A stretch of DNA of 64,000 nt from Terriglobales bacterium (GCA_035651995.1 DASRER010000038.1:59616-123615); one strand, 5' to 3'; counted from the first letter of the stretch, positions 52,019-62,132 are shown. The notes: a model not told the origin generated them from the sequence alone. Made by a program: numbers and translations.

Positions 52019-53404
52019 ATGGTCACCAAAGACGAACTCCGCAGCGTTCCCGCCTTCAACGATCTCCCCGACGACGTGCTCGACTGGTTCCTCGCCAGCG
52101 CGCGCGAGCGCACCTTCGCCGCCGGTGAAGTTTACTGGCGTCCGGGCGAGCCCATTGACCACATGATCGTCATCCTCAACGGCCAGGTGGAGGCCCGCGG
52201 CGATATTGGCGGCGAACTCATGTCGATCGGCTTCGGCACCGGCCAGATCAGCGGCGCGCTCCCCTTCTCGCGCCTGCAGCAATCGGTCGTGACCGGCCGC
52301 GCCCTGGTCCCGACCCGCGTCCTGGAGTTCCCCTCCGCCCTCTTTCCCGAGCTCACGCAGCGCTCGCCCCTGCTCACCCAGCGCCTGGTCAACATCATGT
52401 CCGACCGCATCCGCGAGTTCACGCGCATGGAGCAGCAGCGCGACCGCCTCGTCGGACTCGGCAAGCTCTCCGCCGGCCTCGCCCACGAACTGAACAACCC
52501 CGCTTCTGCGGCCACGCGCGCCGCCTCGCAGCTTCGCGAGATGCTCTTCCGCATCCGCAACGTGAGCCACGAACTCGGCCGCCGCGAACTCACCCAGGAG
52601 CAGAAGTGCCAGATCGAGAACCTGGAGAACACGCTCATGCAGAGCGAGCCGCCGCCGCCCGATCCGCTCTCCATGAGCGCGCTGGAAGACGAGCTTGACT
52701 GCATCCTGCGCAGCCACGGCCACGACGAACTCTGGCAGATGGCCGGCGACCTCGCCCGCCGCGACGTGAAGCCCGAGGTGCTCGAATCGCTCTACGCCTC
52801 GCTCGGCCCGGACACCGCCAAGGCCGCGCTCGTCCGCATCGCTTCGCTGACTCAAGTGGCCGACCTGCTCCGCGAAATCGAAAGCGCCACCGGCCGCATC
52901 TCCGAACTGGTCCGCGCCATGAAGGACTACACCTACATGGACCAGACCCCGGTGCAGAACGTGGACATCGTCAGGAGCATCGAGACCACGCTCACCATCA
53001 TGAACCACAAGCTCAAGAAGGGCGTCACCGTGAAGCGCGAGTATTCCAAAGACGGCCGTCTCTCGGTCGACTCCTTCGGCAGCGAACTCAACCAGGTCTG
53101 GACCAACCTCATCGACAACGCCATCGCCGCCATGGCCGGCAAAGGCGAGCTCCGCATCCGCGCCTGGCGCGACGAAAAGTGCGTCTTCGTCGAGATCGGC
53201 GACAACGGCGCCGGCATCCCCCCGCAAAACCTCTCGCGCATCTTCGAACCGTTTTTCACCACGAAAGCAGTCGGCGAAGGCACCGGCCTCGGCCTCGACA
53301 CCGTCCAGCGCATCGTCCGCAAACACCGCGGCGGCGTCAGCGTGACGTCGAAGCCCGGAGACACCAGGTTCACCGTGAGCCTGCCGGTGGCGGGCGCTCA
53401 ATAG
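52019..53404 (+). CDS. Histidine kinase with N-terminal cyclic-nucleotide-binding domain
   Basis: The product has 461 residues from ATG 52019 (a GTG at 52013 is an alternative). Residues about 8-125 are a cNMP-binding-like domain (FNDLPDDVLDWFLASARERTFAAGEVYWRPGEPIDHMIVILNGQVE). There is no transmembrane segment, so the kinase is cytosolic. The phospho-His box is GLAHELNNPASAATRAA (about residue 160), and the ATPase boxes are NQVWTNLIDNAIAAM, GDNGAGIP and GEGTGLGLDTVQRI. It follows the response regulator-flavoenzyme gene and probably phosphorylates its receiver domain. A nucleotide or a redox state of the flavin enzyme could be the signal; this is inference. Confidence 0.93.
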   Translation: MVTKDELRSVPAFNDLPDDVLDWFLASARERTFAAGEVYWRPGEPIDHMIVILNGQVEARGDIGGELMSIGFGTGQISGALPFSRLQQSVVTGRALVPTRVLEFPSALFPELTQRSPLLTQRLVNIMSDRIREFTRMEQQRDRLVGLGKLSAGLAHELNNPASAATRAASQLREMLFRIRNVSHELGRRELTQEQKCQIENLENTLMQSEPPPPDPLSMSALEDELDCILRSHGHDELWQMAGDLARRDVKPEVLESLYASLGPDTAKAALVRIASLTQVADLLREIESATGRISELVRAMKDYTYMDQTPVQNVDIVRSIETTLTIMNHKLKKGVTVKREYSKDGRLSVDSFGSELNQVWTNLIDNAIAAMAGKGELRIRAWRDEKCVFVEIGDNGAGIPPQNLSRIFEPFFTTKAVGEGTGLGLDTVQRIVRKHRGGVSVTSKPGDTRFTVSLPVAGAQ

Positions 53405-53431
53405 GGCCGTGCGGCGCAGACGCCCTCGTCG

Positions 53432-53492
53432 GCCGGGTGCCCCATCCTTTCCTCCGCGCTTTCTGCCGGGTGCCCCATCCTTTCCTCCGCGC
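53432..53492. repeat. Two direct copies of a 28-bp repeat
   Basis: Identical 28-nt units at 53432-53459 and 53465-53492, starting GCCGGGTGCCCCATCC, separated by 5 bp. They directly precede element B. Confidence 0.85.
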
Positions 53493-53535
53493 CTTTTGCG
53501 GAGCAAAGGTGGGAGCTGGCCACCACTAAATTCCT

Positions 53536-53837
53536 GTCAAGCCCCACTCGCACTTAAATTTCGCGCAACCCTCTCTAGACACTCACACTAAATTCTTTCC
53601 GCGCCTTCCCATTTTCCCCATCGAAACTGTTAAGCTGGAAGCAAGGCGTGCTGTGTCTCACCGGCGCAGCGCGCCTCAGTTTCTCCGGCCACCGCTCTTT
53701 GACAATCAAACGAGGTCAAACCTTGCGCTAAGTCCTTGTGTCGCCCGTATTTGCCTCTAACTCCTTTAGATCGCCTGTATCAGCGGGAATTTCTCGCTAC
53801 AGTGATGATTCTTAAACACCCCAGGGGGTGGGGGGAT
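53536..53837 (+). repeat. Conserved structured intergenic element, copy B
   Basis: Matches copy A (10582-10836) in the same block order: TGTCAA, TTTCGCGCAACC, CGCCTTCCCATTTTCCCCA, GCTGGAAGCA, hairpin, GCTCTTTGACAA, a block absent or shortened in A, ACTCCTTTAGATCGCCTGTAT, GCGGGA-att-TCTCGC, and CCCCAGGGGGTGGGGGG. It is about 47 nt longer than A, mainly after the TTTGACA box. Gene context differs (a kinase after A, an S4 protein after B). Confidence 0.6.
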
Positions 53838-54143
53838 ACCCACGGCCGCCGAAAAACAAGTTGCCTTGTCCTCCCGCATCTGGGAGAACAAGGCGTTCGA
53901 TGGTGCCCCAGGTTCGCGCCGCGCTTTTCGGCGCTAACGTGGGAATCGGTGGAAGCACCGGGCCCGGTAGGCCAGGGCTTCAGCCCTGGACGCGAGTGGA
54001 ACGAGCGCCCGGTGGACCACCGCGGCATAATGGCCGCGGGGCTTCAGCCCCGGCGTCGGGATCAGAAGCCGCGCCGAATGTCAGGTCATGGTCATCGGAT
54101 CCAATGGCCCGATGCCCCGATGGCCCGATATTCAATCAAGACC

Positions 54144-54524
54144 ATGGACTCCGTCCGGCTCGACAAGTGGCTCTGGGCCGCGCGCTTCTTCAAGACGCGG
54201 GCGCTGGCGGCGCGCGCCTGCGCACTGGGGCGCGTCCTGGCGAATGGCCAGCCGGCCAAGCCCGCGCGCGAGGTCCGCGCTGGCGACATGCTGCGCGTCA
54301 CCAGCGACAGCGGAGAGTTCGAAGTCGAGGTGCTGCTGCTGAGCGCGGTGCGCGGCCCCGCTTCCCTCGCGCAGACGCTCTACCGCGAGACCGAAGCCAG
54401 CCGCCAGCTGCGCGCCAAGCTCGCCGCCGAGCGCAAGGCGATGCAGCAGTTTGAGCAGTTGCCCGCCGGCCGCCCGTCGAAGCGCGACCGCCGCAGGATG
54501 ATTCAGTTTCGCGGCAGGGGCTGA
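54144..54524 (+). CDS. S4-domain RNA-binding protein, Hsp15-like
   Basis: The product has 126 residues from ATG 54144; ATG 54120 is an alternative start. The S4 domain reads VRLDKWLWAARFFKTRALAARACALGRVLANGQPAKPAREVRAGDMLRV (about 4-52). The remainder is basic with a C-terminus KRDRRRMIQFRGRG. This matches the Hsp15/HslR family, which binds stalled 50S ribosomal subunits carrying nascent chains. No heat-shock genes are adjacent. Confidence 0.9.
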   Translation: MDSVRLDKWLWAARFFKTRALAARACALGRVLANGQPAKPAREVRAGDMLRVTSDSGEFEVEVLLLSAVRGPASLAQTLYRETEASRQLRAKLAAERKAMQQFEQLPAGRPSKRDRRRMIQFRGRG

Positions 54525-54574
54525 AGGCGCGCCGCTGCTGCTTTTTCCGCCTTAGGCGATTCTCTTTTCGACGG

Positions 54575-56374
54575 CTACGCCGTCACGTAGCGGCCCGCGT
54601 CAATCACCTTCGACGCGATCTCCTGGCGCAGGCCGATGACGTTGGCCGGCTCGTGCTTGCCGAGGCGGCGCAGAATCGCGAGCTGTGTGCGCAGCACGTC
54701 GCCTTCGGCGACGGCGGCGATGACGCGCTTGGAGGCTGCCTCAATCTTCGCCATCGCGCCGTCGAGATAGACCTGCGTCATCTTCGCGGCGTGCGCGGCC
54801 GCCGCCTCGCCCTGGCGCGCCATGAGTTTCTGCGCGCGCAGCACGCACGACTCCATCGCGTACGCCTCGATGAGCACGTCGGCCAGCGCCGCCAGGATCT
54901 CCTGCTGGTCGGCGAGCGCGGTCATGTACTTCTGCGAGGCGGCGCCGGCGGCGAACAGTCCGATCTTCTTCGCGGCCGCGACCATCTTGCGCGCGGCGGC
55001 GAGCGGCGCGCCGTCGTCTTCGCTCAGCGACGGGCCGGCCATCACTTCGTCCATGATGCGTTTGATGGCTGCCATGAGCGGGAGCTGCCCGGTCATGGCG
55101 CGCTTGAGCAGAAAGCCGGTGGTGATGAGCCGGTTGATTTCGTTCGTGCCCTCGAAGATGCGGTTCACGCGCGAATCGCGATAAGCGCGCTCGGCCGGAT
55201 ACTCTTCGACGAAGCCGTAGCCGCCGTAGATTTGCACGACCTCGTCGACCACGCGGTCGAGGAACTCCGAGCCCCAGACCTTGATCATGGAGCACTCGAC
55301 GGCGTACTCCTCGATGGCCTTGCAAACCTGCCTGGCGGCTTCGGGGCTGGACTTGTCGACTTCGGCGAGCGCCGCGTCCATCATGCCGACGGTGCGATAC
55401 ACCATGGCTTCGCCGGCCCACACGCCGACCGCCATCTCGGCAATTTTTTCGCGGATGAGGCCGAAGTCTGCGATGGTCTTGCCGAAGGCCTTGCGCTGTT
55501 TGGCATAGGCAATGGCATTCGCCAGCGAGTTGCGCGCGCCGCCCACGCACGCCGCGCCCAGCTTGAAGCGGCCCACGTTGAGGATGTTGAAGGCGATCAC
55601 GTGTCCTTTGCCGATTTCGCCCAGGACATTTTCCGCCGGGACCTTACAGTCGTTCAGGATCAATGGACATGTGGACGAGCCGCGAATGCCCATCTTGTGC
55701 TCTTCGGCGCCGACGGCGAACCCGGGAAACGACTTTTCGACCAGGAAGGCCGTGAACTTTTCGCCGTCCACTTTGGCAAAGACGGTGAACAGGTCGGCGA
55801 ACGACGCGTTGGTGATCCACATCTTCTCGCCGTTCAGCACGTAGTGCTTGCCGTCGGCGCTCAGCTCGGCGCGCGCCCGGCAGTTAAGCGCGTCAGATCC
55901 GGAAGAAGATTCCGAGAGCGCGTAGGCGCCGATCATTTCGCCCGAGGCGAGCCTGGGCAGGTACTTTTTCTTCTGCTCCTCGGTGCCGAAGTACACGATG
56001 GGCAGCGTGCCGATGCCGACGTGTCCGCCGAAACTGACGCTGAAGCTGCCCGACTTGGCGATGCGGTCGGCGATGATGCAGGAGGAGACCTTGTCCATGT
56101 CGGCGCCGCCGTAGGCTTCAGGGACGTCGACGGAAGTCAGTCCGAGGTCGCTGGCCTTCTTGAGCAGCTCGCGCGTCACGGCGAATTCCTTGCGCTCGAT
56201 CTTCTCGACCACCGGAAGAATTTCGTTGGTGGCGAATTCTTCCGCGGTCTGCGCGATGAGCTGGTGCTGCTCGTTGAAGTCCTCGGGCGTGAACACGTCG
56301 TCGGGCTTGTGGTCTTCGATGAGGAAGCTGCCGCCTGCAAGCTTCGTCTTGGGGACTGCCGTTGCCGTGGCCAT
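54575..56374 (-). CDS. Acyl-CoA dehydrogenase
   Basis: The product has 599 residues from ATG 56374, with GGAG 8 nt upstream. Usual acyl-CoA dehydrogenase features are present: GAYALSESSSGSDALNCRA, GEKMWITNASFADLFTVFAKVDG, KMGIRGSSTCPLILNDCKVPAENVLGE, and QIYGGYGFVEEYPAERAYRDSRVNRIFEGTNEINR, whose EGTNEI segment is conserved in the family. A long C-terminal extension (about 430-599) is typical of the FadE-like enzymes paired with FadAB. It oxidises acyl-CoA to enoyl-CoA using FAD. Last gene of the beta-oxidation operon, separated from fadA by the GxxExxY cassette. Confidence 0.93.
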   Translation of the reverse strand: MATATAVPKTKLAGGSFLIEDHKPDDVFTPEDFNEQHQLIAQTAEEFATNEILPVVEKIERKEFAVTRELLKKASDLGLTSVDVPEAYGGADMDKVSSCIIADRIAKSGSFSVSFGGHVGIGTLPIVYFGTEEQKKKYLPRLASGEMIGAYALSESSSGSDALNCRARAELSADGKHYVLNGEKMWITNASFADLFTVFAKVDGEKFTAFLVEKSFPGFAVGAEEHKMGIRGSSTCPLILNDCKVPAENVLGEIGKGHVIAFNILNVGRFKLGAACVGGARNSLANAIAYAKQRKAFGKTIADFGLIREKIAEMAVGVWAGEAMVYRTVGMMDAALAEVDKSSPEAARQVCKAIEEYAVECSMIKVWGSEFLDRVVDEVVQIYGGYGFVEEYPAERAYRDSRVNRIFEGTNEINRLITTGFLLKRAMTGQLPLMAAIKRIMDEVMAGPSLSEDDGAPLAAARKMVAAAKKIGLFAAGAASQKYMTALADQQEILAALADVLIEAYAMESCVLRAQKLMARQGEAAAAHAAKMTQVYLDGAMAKIEAASKRVIAAVAEGDVLRTQLAILRRLGKHEPANVIGLRQEIASKVIDAGRYVTA

Positions 56375-56392
56375 GTTCGCTCCAAACAAACG

Positions 56393-56809
56393 TCAAACCG
56401 CAGGGGACGCGGAGGACGCAGAGGATGCTGGTTCAAATTGGTTCACCACGCGCCAGATTCCTTCGCGTAGGTGAACAACGTTGAAATTGAGAATGAGACC
56501 CAGTGTCTTACCGGAAAGCCGCAGATATGAAAGCAATTGAACCTTGTGAATCGGCGCGAGCTTTTCGATCGCTTTGAGCTCGACGATAACTGAGTCTTCC
56601 ACCGCCAAATCCATTCTGTAAGCCCCGTCGGGCTTCATGGAGCCGTAGACAATCGGAGCAGCTACTTCTTCCTGAACCTTGAGGCCGCGTTGCCGCAACT
56701 CATAAGCAAGGCATGCGCGATAAATATGTTCCAGCAGATCTGGGCCAAGCGCGGAATGGACCTTCCTGGCTGCGTCGATCACAACGCCGCTGATCTGATT
56801 GAGCTCCAA
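56393..56809 (-). CDS. GxxExxY family protein, cassette-borne
   Basis: The product has 138 residues. The naming motif is GPDLLEHIYRACL (G-LL-E-HI-Y), followed by LAVEDSVIVELKAIEKLAPIHKVQLLSYLRLSGKTLGLILNFN, where E and K in VELK may correspond to a PD-(D/E)XK nuclease core. The family's function is not established. The last residues (ASSASSASPAV) are encoded by the left inverted repeat. The gene lies between the thiolase and acyl-CoA dehydrogenase genes, in the same direction, and fills the cassette. A decayed copy lies at 41939-42350. Confidence 0.88.
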   Translation of the reverse strand: MELNQISGVVIDAARKVHSALGPDLLEHIYRACLAYELRQRGLKVQEEVAAPIVYGSMKPDGAYRMDLAVEDSVIVELKAIEKLAPIHKVQLLSYLRLSGKTLGLILNFNVVHLREGIWRVVNQFEPASSASSASPAV

Positions 56810-56850
56810 CGTTCTCTATCCTCTGCGTCCTCGGCGTCCTCTGCGGTTTG
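56394..56850. mobile_element. GxxExxY cassette with 33-bp terminal inverted repeats
   Basis: Left end 56394-56426 and right end 56818-56850 are inverted copies with two mismatches over 33 bp (built of GAGGACGC-like words). The cassette is 457 bp and carries one gene. It sits exactly between the stop of fadA (2 bp away) and the acyl-CoA dehydrogenase start region (20 bp away). No transposase is inside, so it would need to be moved in trans. The intactness of both ends suggests a recent event. Confidence 0.75.
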
Positions 56851-56851
56851 C

Positions 56852-58030
<1,179 letters not shown>

Positions 58031-58326
58031 ACGACACCTGCTGTTGGCTCTTAGCTGTTAGCTTTTGGCTTGGACCCGAACACGAACAAATGATACGAGC
58101 TGCAGCGGCCCACAGGAGCACATTTGCAAGCGCCCTCGCAGCAATGAATATTGGAAACGGAGTTCGCGAAAATGTGGCACTGTGAATACCACCGGTCGCC
58201 ATGTAAGCGGCAAGAAGGCCAGGCGTCAGTAGCCGCTGCCTGGAAACAATTCCCATAGCGCGAGTCCAACCACGGTTACGGCAACGCCAACCAACAAGGC
58301 TGAGATTGCCGGCCTCTGACCATGCT

Positions 58327-60789
58327 CTAGTTCCTCAGCGTCTTCCCCGTCTTCAACGTGTACTGAATGCGTTCCTGCGTTTTGCGCTCGCCGCAGAGCG
58401 ATTTGAACGCCTCGCGCTCGAGGTCAAGGATGTACTGCTCGCTCACGGGCGTGCCGGGCGAGACGGCGCCGCCGCAGAGCGCTTCGGCAATCCTGGTCGC
58501 GATCTTGACCTCGTGGTCGCTGATGAATTCGCCCTGCCTCATTAGATGGATTCCCAGCTTCATGGTTGCGAGCACGCTTTCGCCGGGCGCGGGGATGTCG
58601 GTGCGCGGCTGCGGAGGCTCATAGCCGGCGCGGGCGAGTTCGAGCGCGCGGGCCTTGGCGTCGGAGAGCAGGCGCTCGCGGTTCATGGTGACGCGGTCGG
58701 CGCCGGAGAGGAAGCCGAGCGAGCGGGCTTCGGATGCGGACGTTGAGACCTTGGCCATCGCAATGGTTTCAAACACCCGGCGCAGGGCTTCGAACTGCTC
58801 AACGGATTCGGACTTGCCGTCGCGGCGGACTTGCGCGGCGCTGTCGAGCGCGCGCAGCAGCATCTCCTTGCAGCCGCCGCCTCCGGGCAGCAGCCCGACA
58901 CCGGCTTCGACCAGTCCCATGTAGAGCTCGGCGTGCGGCTGGCGCGCGGCGCCGTGCAGGCTGATTTCGCAGCCGCCGCCCAGCGCCATGCCGAAGGGCG
59001 CCACGACGACCGGCTTGGGCGAGAACTTGATGGCCTGCGTCATGCCCTGGAAGCTGCGGACCATCATGTCCACTTCGTCCCAGTCTTCTTCCTGCACGGA
59101 CATGAGCAGCAGCATGACGTTGGCGCCGACGGAGAAGTTGGCAGCGTCGTTGGTGATGACGAACGCGTCGAAGGCGTCGCCGGGGCCGCCGGGCTTGAGC
59201 GACTGGGTGACGAGCTGAATGATGTCGCCGCCGAGCGCGTTCATCTTGGAATGAAATTCGAGGCAGGCGACGCCGTCGCCGAGGTCCACCAGCGATGCGC
59301 CGGCGTTCTTGCGGACGACCTTCGTTCCGGATTGCTTCGCGATCGCGACCGACCACACGCCGTCGGGCGCGGAAACCGGCTTGCGGGTGAGGCTTGCGAG
59401 GTCAAAAAACGTCCGGCCGCTGGGGGCGCTTGGCGCGGGCTCGTACCAGCTCTGCTGGCTGGCGCCGAGGAGGATCTCAGCGTTTTCGGCGACGGGACGT
59501 CCTTCGGCGCGCATGCGCGTGACGGTGGCGGAGACGCCGGCGGCGTCCCAGAGCTCGAACGGGCCGAGCTCCCAGTTGAAGCCGAGGCGCATGGCGCGGT
59601 CAATCTCGACGACGGTGTCGGAAATTTCCGGAATGCGGTTGGCGGCGTAGGTCCAGAGGTCGGCGAGCGCGGACCAGAGAAAGGCTGATTCTTTGCCCTT
59701 GCCGGTCGCGAGCAGCATCTTCAGGCGCTCGGCGGGGTTCTCGACGTTCTTCGCCATGTCGAGCAGGGCGAATTTCGGCTTCTGGCGCGGGCGGTACTCG
59801 AGCGTCTTCCAGTCGAGCGCAAGGCGGTCCTGGCCTTCGGGCGCACCCTTCACCCGCTTGTAGAAGCCGACCCCGGTTTTGTCGCCCAGCCACTTGCGGT
59901 TGAGCATCTCCTGGACGAAGTCAGGGACTTTCAAATCGCTGCGCTCGTCGCGCGCGTTCTGGGTGAGGTTCTTGACGACGGAGACAAGGACGTCGAGGCC
60001 GACAAGGTCGATGGTGCGGAAAGTCGCGGAGCGCGGCCAGCCGACGGCGGGGCCGGTGAGCGCGTCGACCTCTTCGATGGTGAGGTCGAGCTCCTGCATG
60101 AGGCGCATCACGTTGAGCACGCTGAAGGTGCCGATGCGGTTGCCGATGAAGTTGGGCGTGTCCTTGGCGGTGACGATGCCCTTGCCCAGCTCGACGTCGC
60201 AGAAGCGCGCGACGGCCTCGAGGGCGGCGCGGTCGGAATCGGGCGTGGGAACCAGCTCGAGCAACCGCATGTAGCGCGGCGGATTGAAGAAGTGCGTGCC
60301 GAACCAGTGGCGGCGGAAGTCGTCGGAAAAACCCTCCGCGATCTTCGCTACAGGAAGCCCGCTGGTGTTGGTGGTGACGATCGTGCCCGGCTTGCGCACG
60401 GCCTCGACTTTGCGCAGCAAGCCGCGCTTGAGGTCGAGATTCTCGACGACGGCTTCGATGATCCAGTCCACGCCGGAAAGCTGGGCGAGGTCGTCTTCGA
60501 AGTTGCCGACGCGGACCAGGCGGGCGAGCGAAGGATCGAAAAACGCCGCGGGCTTGGACTTGCGGGCGGCGTCGAGGCCGGCGGCGGCGATCTGGTTGCG
60601 GGACTTCGCGTCAGCGTTGGCCGGAACGATATCAAGCAGCAGCGTGGGCACGCCGGCGTTGGCCATGTGGGCGGCGATGCGTGCGCCCATGGTGCCGGCG
60701 CCGAGGACTGCGACCTTATGAATGCGCTTCACAGCGGCAGATTGTAACGGGCTTCGCCGTGTGGCGGTGGCAGAGCCGAGGTCGGTCAT
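58327..60789 (-). CDS. fadB: 3-hydroxyacyl-CoA dehydrogenase / enoyl-CoA hydratase
   Basis: The product has 820 residues from ATG 60789, with GGAGG 8 nt upstream, so this start is well supported. The N-terminal half is 3-hydroxyacyl-CoA dehydrogenase (VAVLGAGTMGARIAAHMANAGVP; HFFNPPRYMRLLELVPTPDS; DTPNFIGNRIGTF). The C-terminal half (about 480-800) is enoyl-CoA hydratase-like (FSVGANVMLLL; GMALGGGCEISLHGAARQ; GLVEAGVGLLPGGGGCKEML). This order, dehydrogenase first, is that of the FadB-like proteins common in Acidobacteriota. First gene of the operon. Confidence 0.95.
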   Translation of the reverse strand: MTDLGSATATRRSPLQSAAVKRIHKVAVLGAGTMGARIAAHMANAGVPTLLLDIVPANADAKSRNQIAAAGLDAARKSKPAAFFDPSLARLVRVGNFEDDLAQLSGVDWIIEAVVENLDLKRGLLRKVEAVRKPGTIVTTNTSGLPVAKIAEGFSDDFRRHWFGTHFFNPPRYMRLLELVPTPDSDRAALEAVARFCDVELGKGIVTAKDTPNFIGNRIGTFSVLNVMRLMQELDLTIEEVDALTGPAVGWPRSATFRTIDLVGLDVLVSVVKNLTQNARDERSDLKVPDFVQEMLNRKWLGDKTGVGFYKRVKGAPEGQDRLALDWKTLEYRPRQKPKFALLDMAKNVENPAERLKMLLATGKGKESAFLWSALADLWTYAANRIPEISDTVVEIDRAMRLGFNWELGPFELWDAAGVSATVTRMRAEGRPVAENAEILLGASQQSWYEPAPSAPSGRTFFDLASLTRKPVSAPDGVWSVAIAKQSGTKVVRKNAGASLVDLGDGVACLEFHSKMNALGGDIIQLVTQSLKPGGPGDAFDAFVITNDAANFSVGANVMLLLMSVQEEDWDEVDMMVRSFQGMTQAIKFSPKPVVVAPFGMALGGGCEISLHGAARQPHAELYMGLVEAGVGLLPGGGGCKEMLLRALDSAAQVRRDGKSESVEQFEALRRVFETIAMAKVSTSASEARSLGFLSGADRVTMNRERLLSDAKARALELARAGYEPPQPRTDIPAPGESVLATMKLGIHLMRQGEFISDHEVKIATRIAEALCGGAVSPGTPVSEQYILDLEREAFKSLCGERKTQERIQYTLKTGKTLRN

Positions 60790-60907
60790 TGGTCCGCCTC
60801 CCGGGCGCGCGACTCCTCAACGGCTGGCCGGAATGAAGGGCGCGCAGCGTATTGATGTGGGGTGAGGATGGCACGCCGCGCGCCGGTAGTAATTGGGAAG
60901 AGTGTAT

Positions 60908-60925
60908 TGAATGAATGCTCATTCA
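60908..60925. promoter_or_regulatory. FadR-type operator palindrome upstream of fadB
   Basis: TGAATGA-ATGC-TCATTCA is a perfect 7-bp inverted repeat with a 4-bp spacer. It matches the TGAATGAnnnnTCATTCA operator of TetR-type fatty-acid regulators (FadR of Bacillus). It lies 119 bp upstream of fadB, which fits acyl-CoA-controlled repression of the beta-oxidation operon. The regulator is not in the window. Confidence 0.7.
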
Positions 60926-60936
60926 GTCAACTATCT

Positions 60937-61240
60937 TGAGCAAGCCCGCCGCGACGGTCGAGTCGAAGGATCCCTACTTCGACCCAGCAGCCGAGGTCGA
61001 GCAGGGATGCTTCGACTCCGGCCCGCTTGGGGCGGGCCTCGGCTCAGCATGACGCTCTGAAGGGGCTGCAGAACGTAGAGACATAGCTTGCTAGTCTCCT
61101 GTGTGGGTATTGTCGTCATCCTGAGCGAGCGCGAAGCGCGAGTCGAAGGATCCCTACTTCGACCCAGCAGCCGAGGTCGAGCAGGGATGCTTCGACTCCG
61201 GCCCGCTGGGGCGGGCCTCCGCTCACATGACGCTCTGAAG
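60937..61240. repeat. Two direct copies of a long dispersed repeat
   Basis: The blocks 60961-61020 and 61141-61200 are identical over 60 bp and are exactly 180 bp apart; similarity extends to both sides (GTCATCCTGAGCG ... GGCGGGCCTC ... CATGACGCTCTGAAG). A copy of the same sequence in inverted orientation is at 63784-64000, and a short relative is near 39750. It contains many internal inverted words (e.g. CTTCGACTC and GAGTCGAAG). Confidence 0.85.
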
Positions 61241-61350
61241 GGTTGCGTTACGAAGGATGGAAGGACCCAAACCGACCGCCGTGGCGCGCGGCGTCGCAGC
61301 CACGCGCGAGAGTCGGCGCGCACATCGTTTTCACCGGAGCGCAAGGGCGA

Positions 61351-62046
61351 CTACGAGAAGAGCCTCGCCAGGAAGAAGGCGGCGCCGGCGGCGAGGCCGC
61401 CGACGAGCAGCGTCTGCCAGGCGCCGCGCAGCGAGCCGGTCTGGCTGACGCGTCCCTTCAGAAATCCGAACGTCGCGAGCGCGAGAGCGGTGACGCCGCT
61501 GGAGGTGAACAGGGCGGCGTGCACGTCGTGCATCACGGTGTAGGGCGAGAGGGGAATGATGCCGCCGGCGACGTAGGAACCGGCAATCGTGGCCGCGCTC
61601 ACGACGGCGCGCTTGGGGTCGGGGCGCTCGAGGCCGAGTTCGAAGCGCATCATGAAGTCCACCCAGTCTTCGTGGCGCTTTTCCAGCGCGCGCACGATGG
61701 GATGAATTTCCTCGGGCGTGAGCCCGTAGCCCTCAAAGATTTCCTGCGTCTCGCGGACTTCGTCGGCCCTGCGCTCGCGCACTTCGTACTGCTCGCGGCG
61801 TCGCTCACGAACGTAGTGCTCGGCGTCGCTGCGCGCTGCCAAGTATCCGCCGAGACCCATGGCGATGGAGCCGGCGGCGATCTCGGCCAGACCGGCGATA
61901 ACGATGGTGCGGTTGGCGACCATCGCGCCGCTCAGTCCGGCGGCGAGCGCGAAGGGGACGGTGAGTCCGTCAGACATGCCGATGACGATGTCGCGAACCA
62001 CCTGGCTGCCGGTGAAATGACGCTCGACGTGCGGTGTGGCGGGCAT
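61351..62046 (-). CDS. VIT-family (Ccc1-like) iron/manganese transporter
   Basis: The product has 231 residues. The first part (VVRDIVIGMSDGLTVPFALAAGLSGAM) and the second helix (IAGLAEIAAGSIAMGLGGYLAARSDAEHY) are the hallmark of the Ccc1/VIT1 family; a charged, metal-binding cytosolic domain with several Glu (EEIHPIVRALEKRHEDWVDFMMRFELGLE) lies between the helices, and three hydrophobic segments follow. These transport Fe2+ or Mn2+ out of the cytosol. It is next to a NUDIX gene on the same strand. Confidence 0.9.
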   Translation of the reverse strand: MPATPHVERHFTGSQVVRDIVIGMSDGLTVPFALAAGLSGAMVANRTIVIAGLAEIAAGSIAMGLGGYLAARSDAEHYVRERRREQYEVRERRADEVRETQEIFEGYGLTPEEIHPIVRALEKRHEDWVDFMMRFELGLERPDPKRAVVSAATIAGSYVAGGIIPLSPYTVMHDVHAALFTSSGVTALALATFGFLKGRVSQTGSLRGAWQTLLVGGLAAGAAFFLARLFS

Positions 62047-62132
62047 GGCGGGAAGAAGCTATCACAGAGGCACAGAGAAGAGTTGCCGCTTGGCAACCCT
62101 CTGTGACCCTGTGTCCCGGTGGTGGATGTTCG

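Larger units (their letters stand above)
53405..54143. other. Long intergenic region with several repeat types
   Basis: These 739 bp have no supported gene. In order: a GC-rich word at 53410-53430 shared with 10430-10460, two direct repeats (53432-53492), element B (53536-53837), and two short palindromes of the form GGGCTTCAGCCC (53972-53989 and 54037-54052). The S4 gene follows. Confidence 0.6.

Noticed and set aside
53736..54524. Longer frame for the S4 protein (start 53736)
   Set aside because: The upstream part is intergenic repeat sequence; the S4 fold starts at 54144.
58031..58326. Small hydrophobic frames on the minus strand between fadB and fadA
   Set aside because: A stretch reading RPAISALLVGVAVTVVGLALW looks membrane-like, but it has no proper start codon and is soon stopped; it may be a remnant or leader, not supported as a gene.
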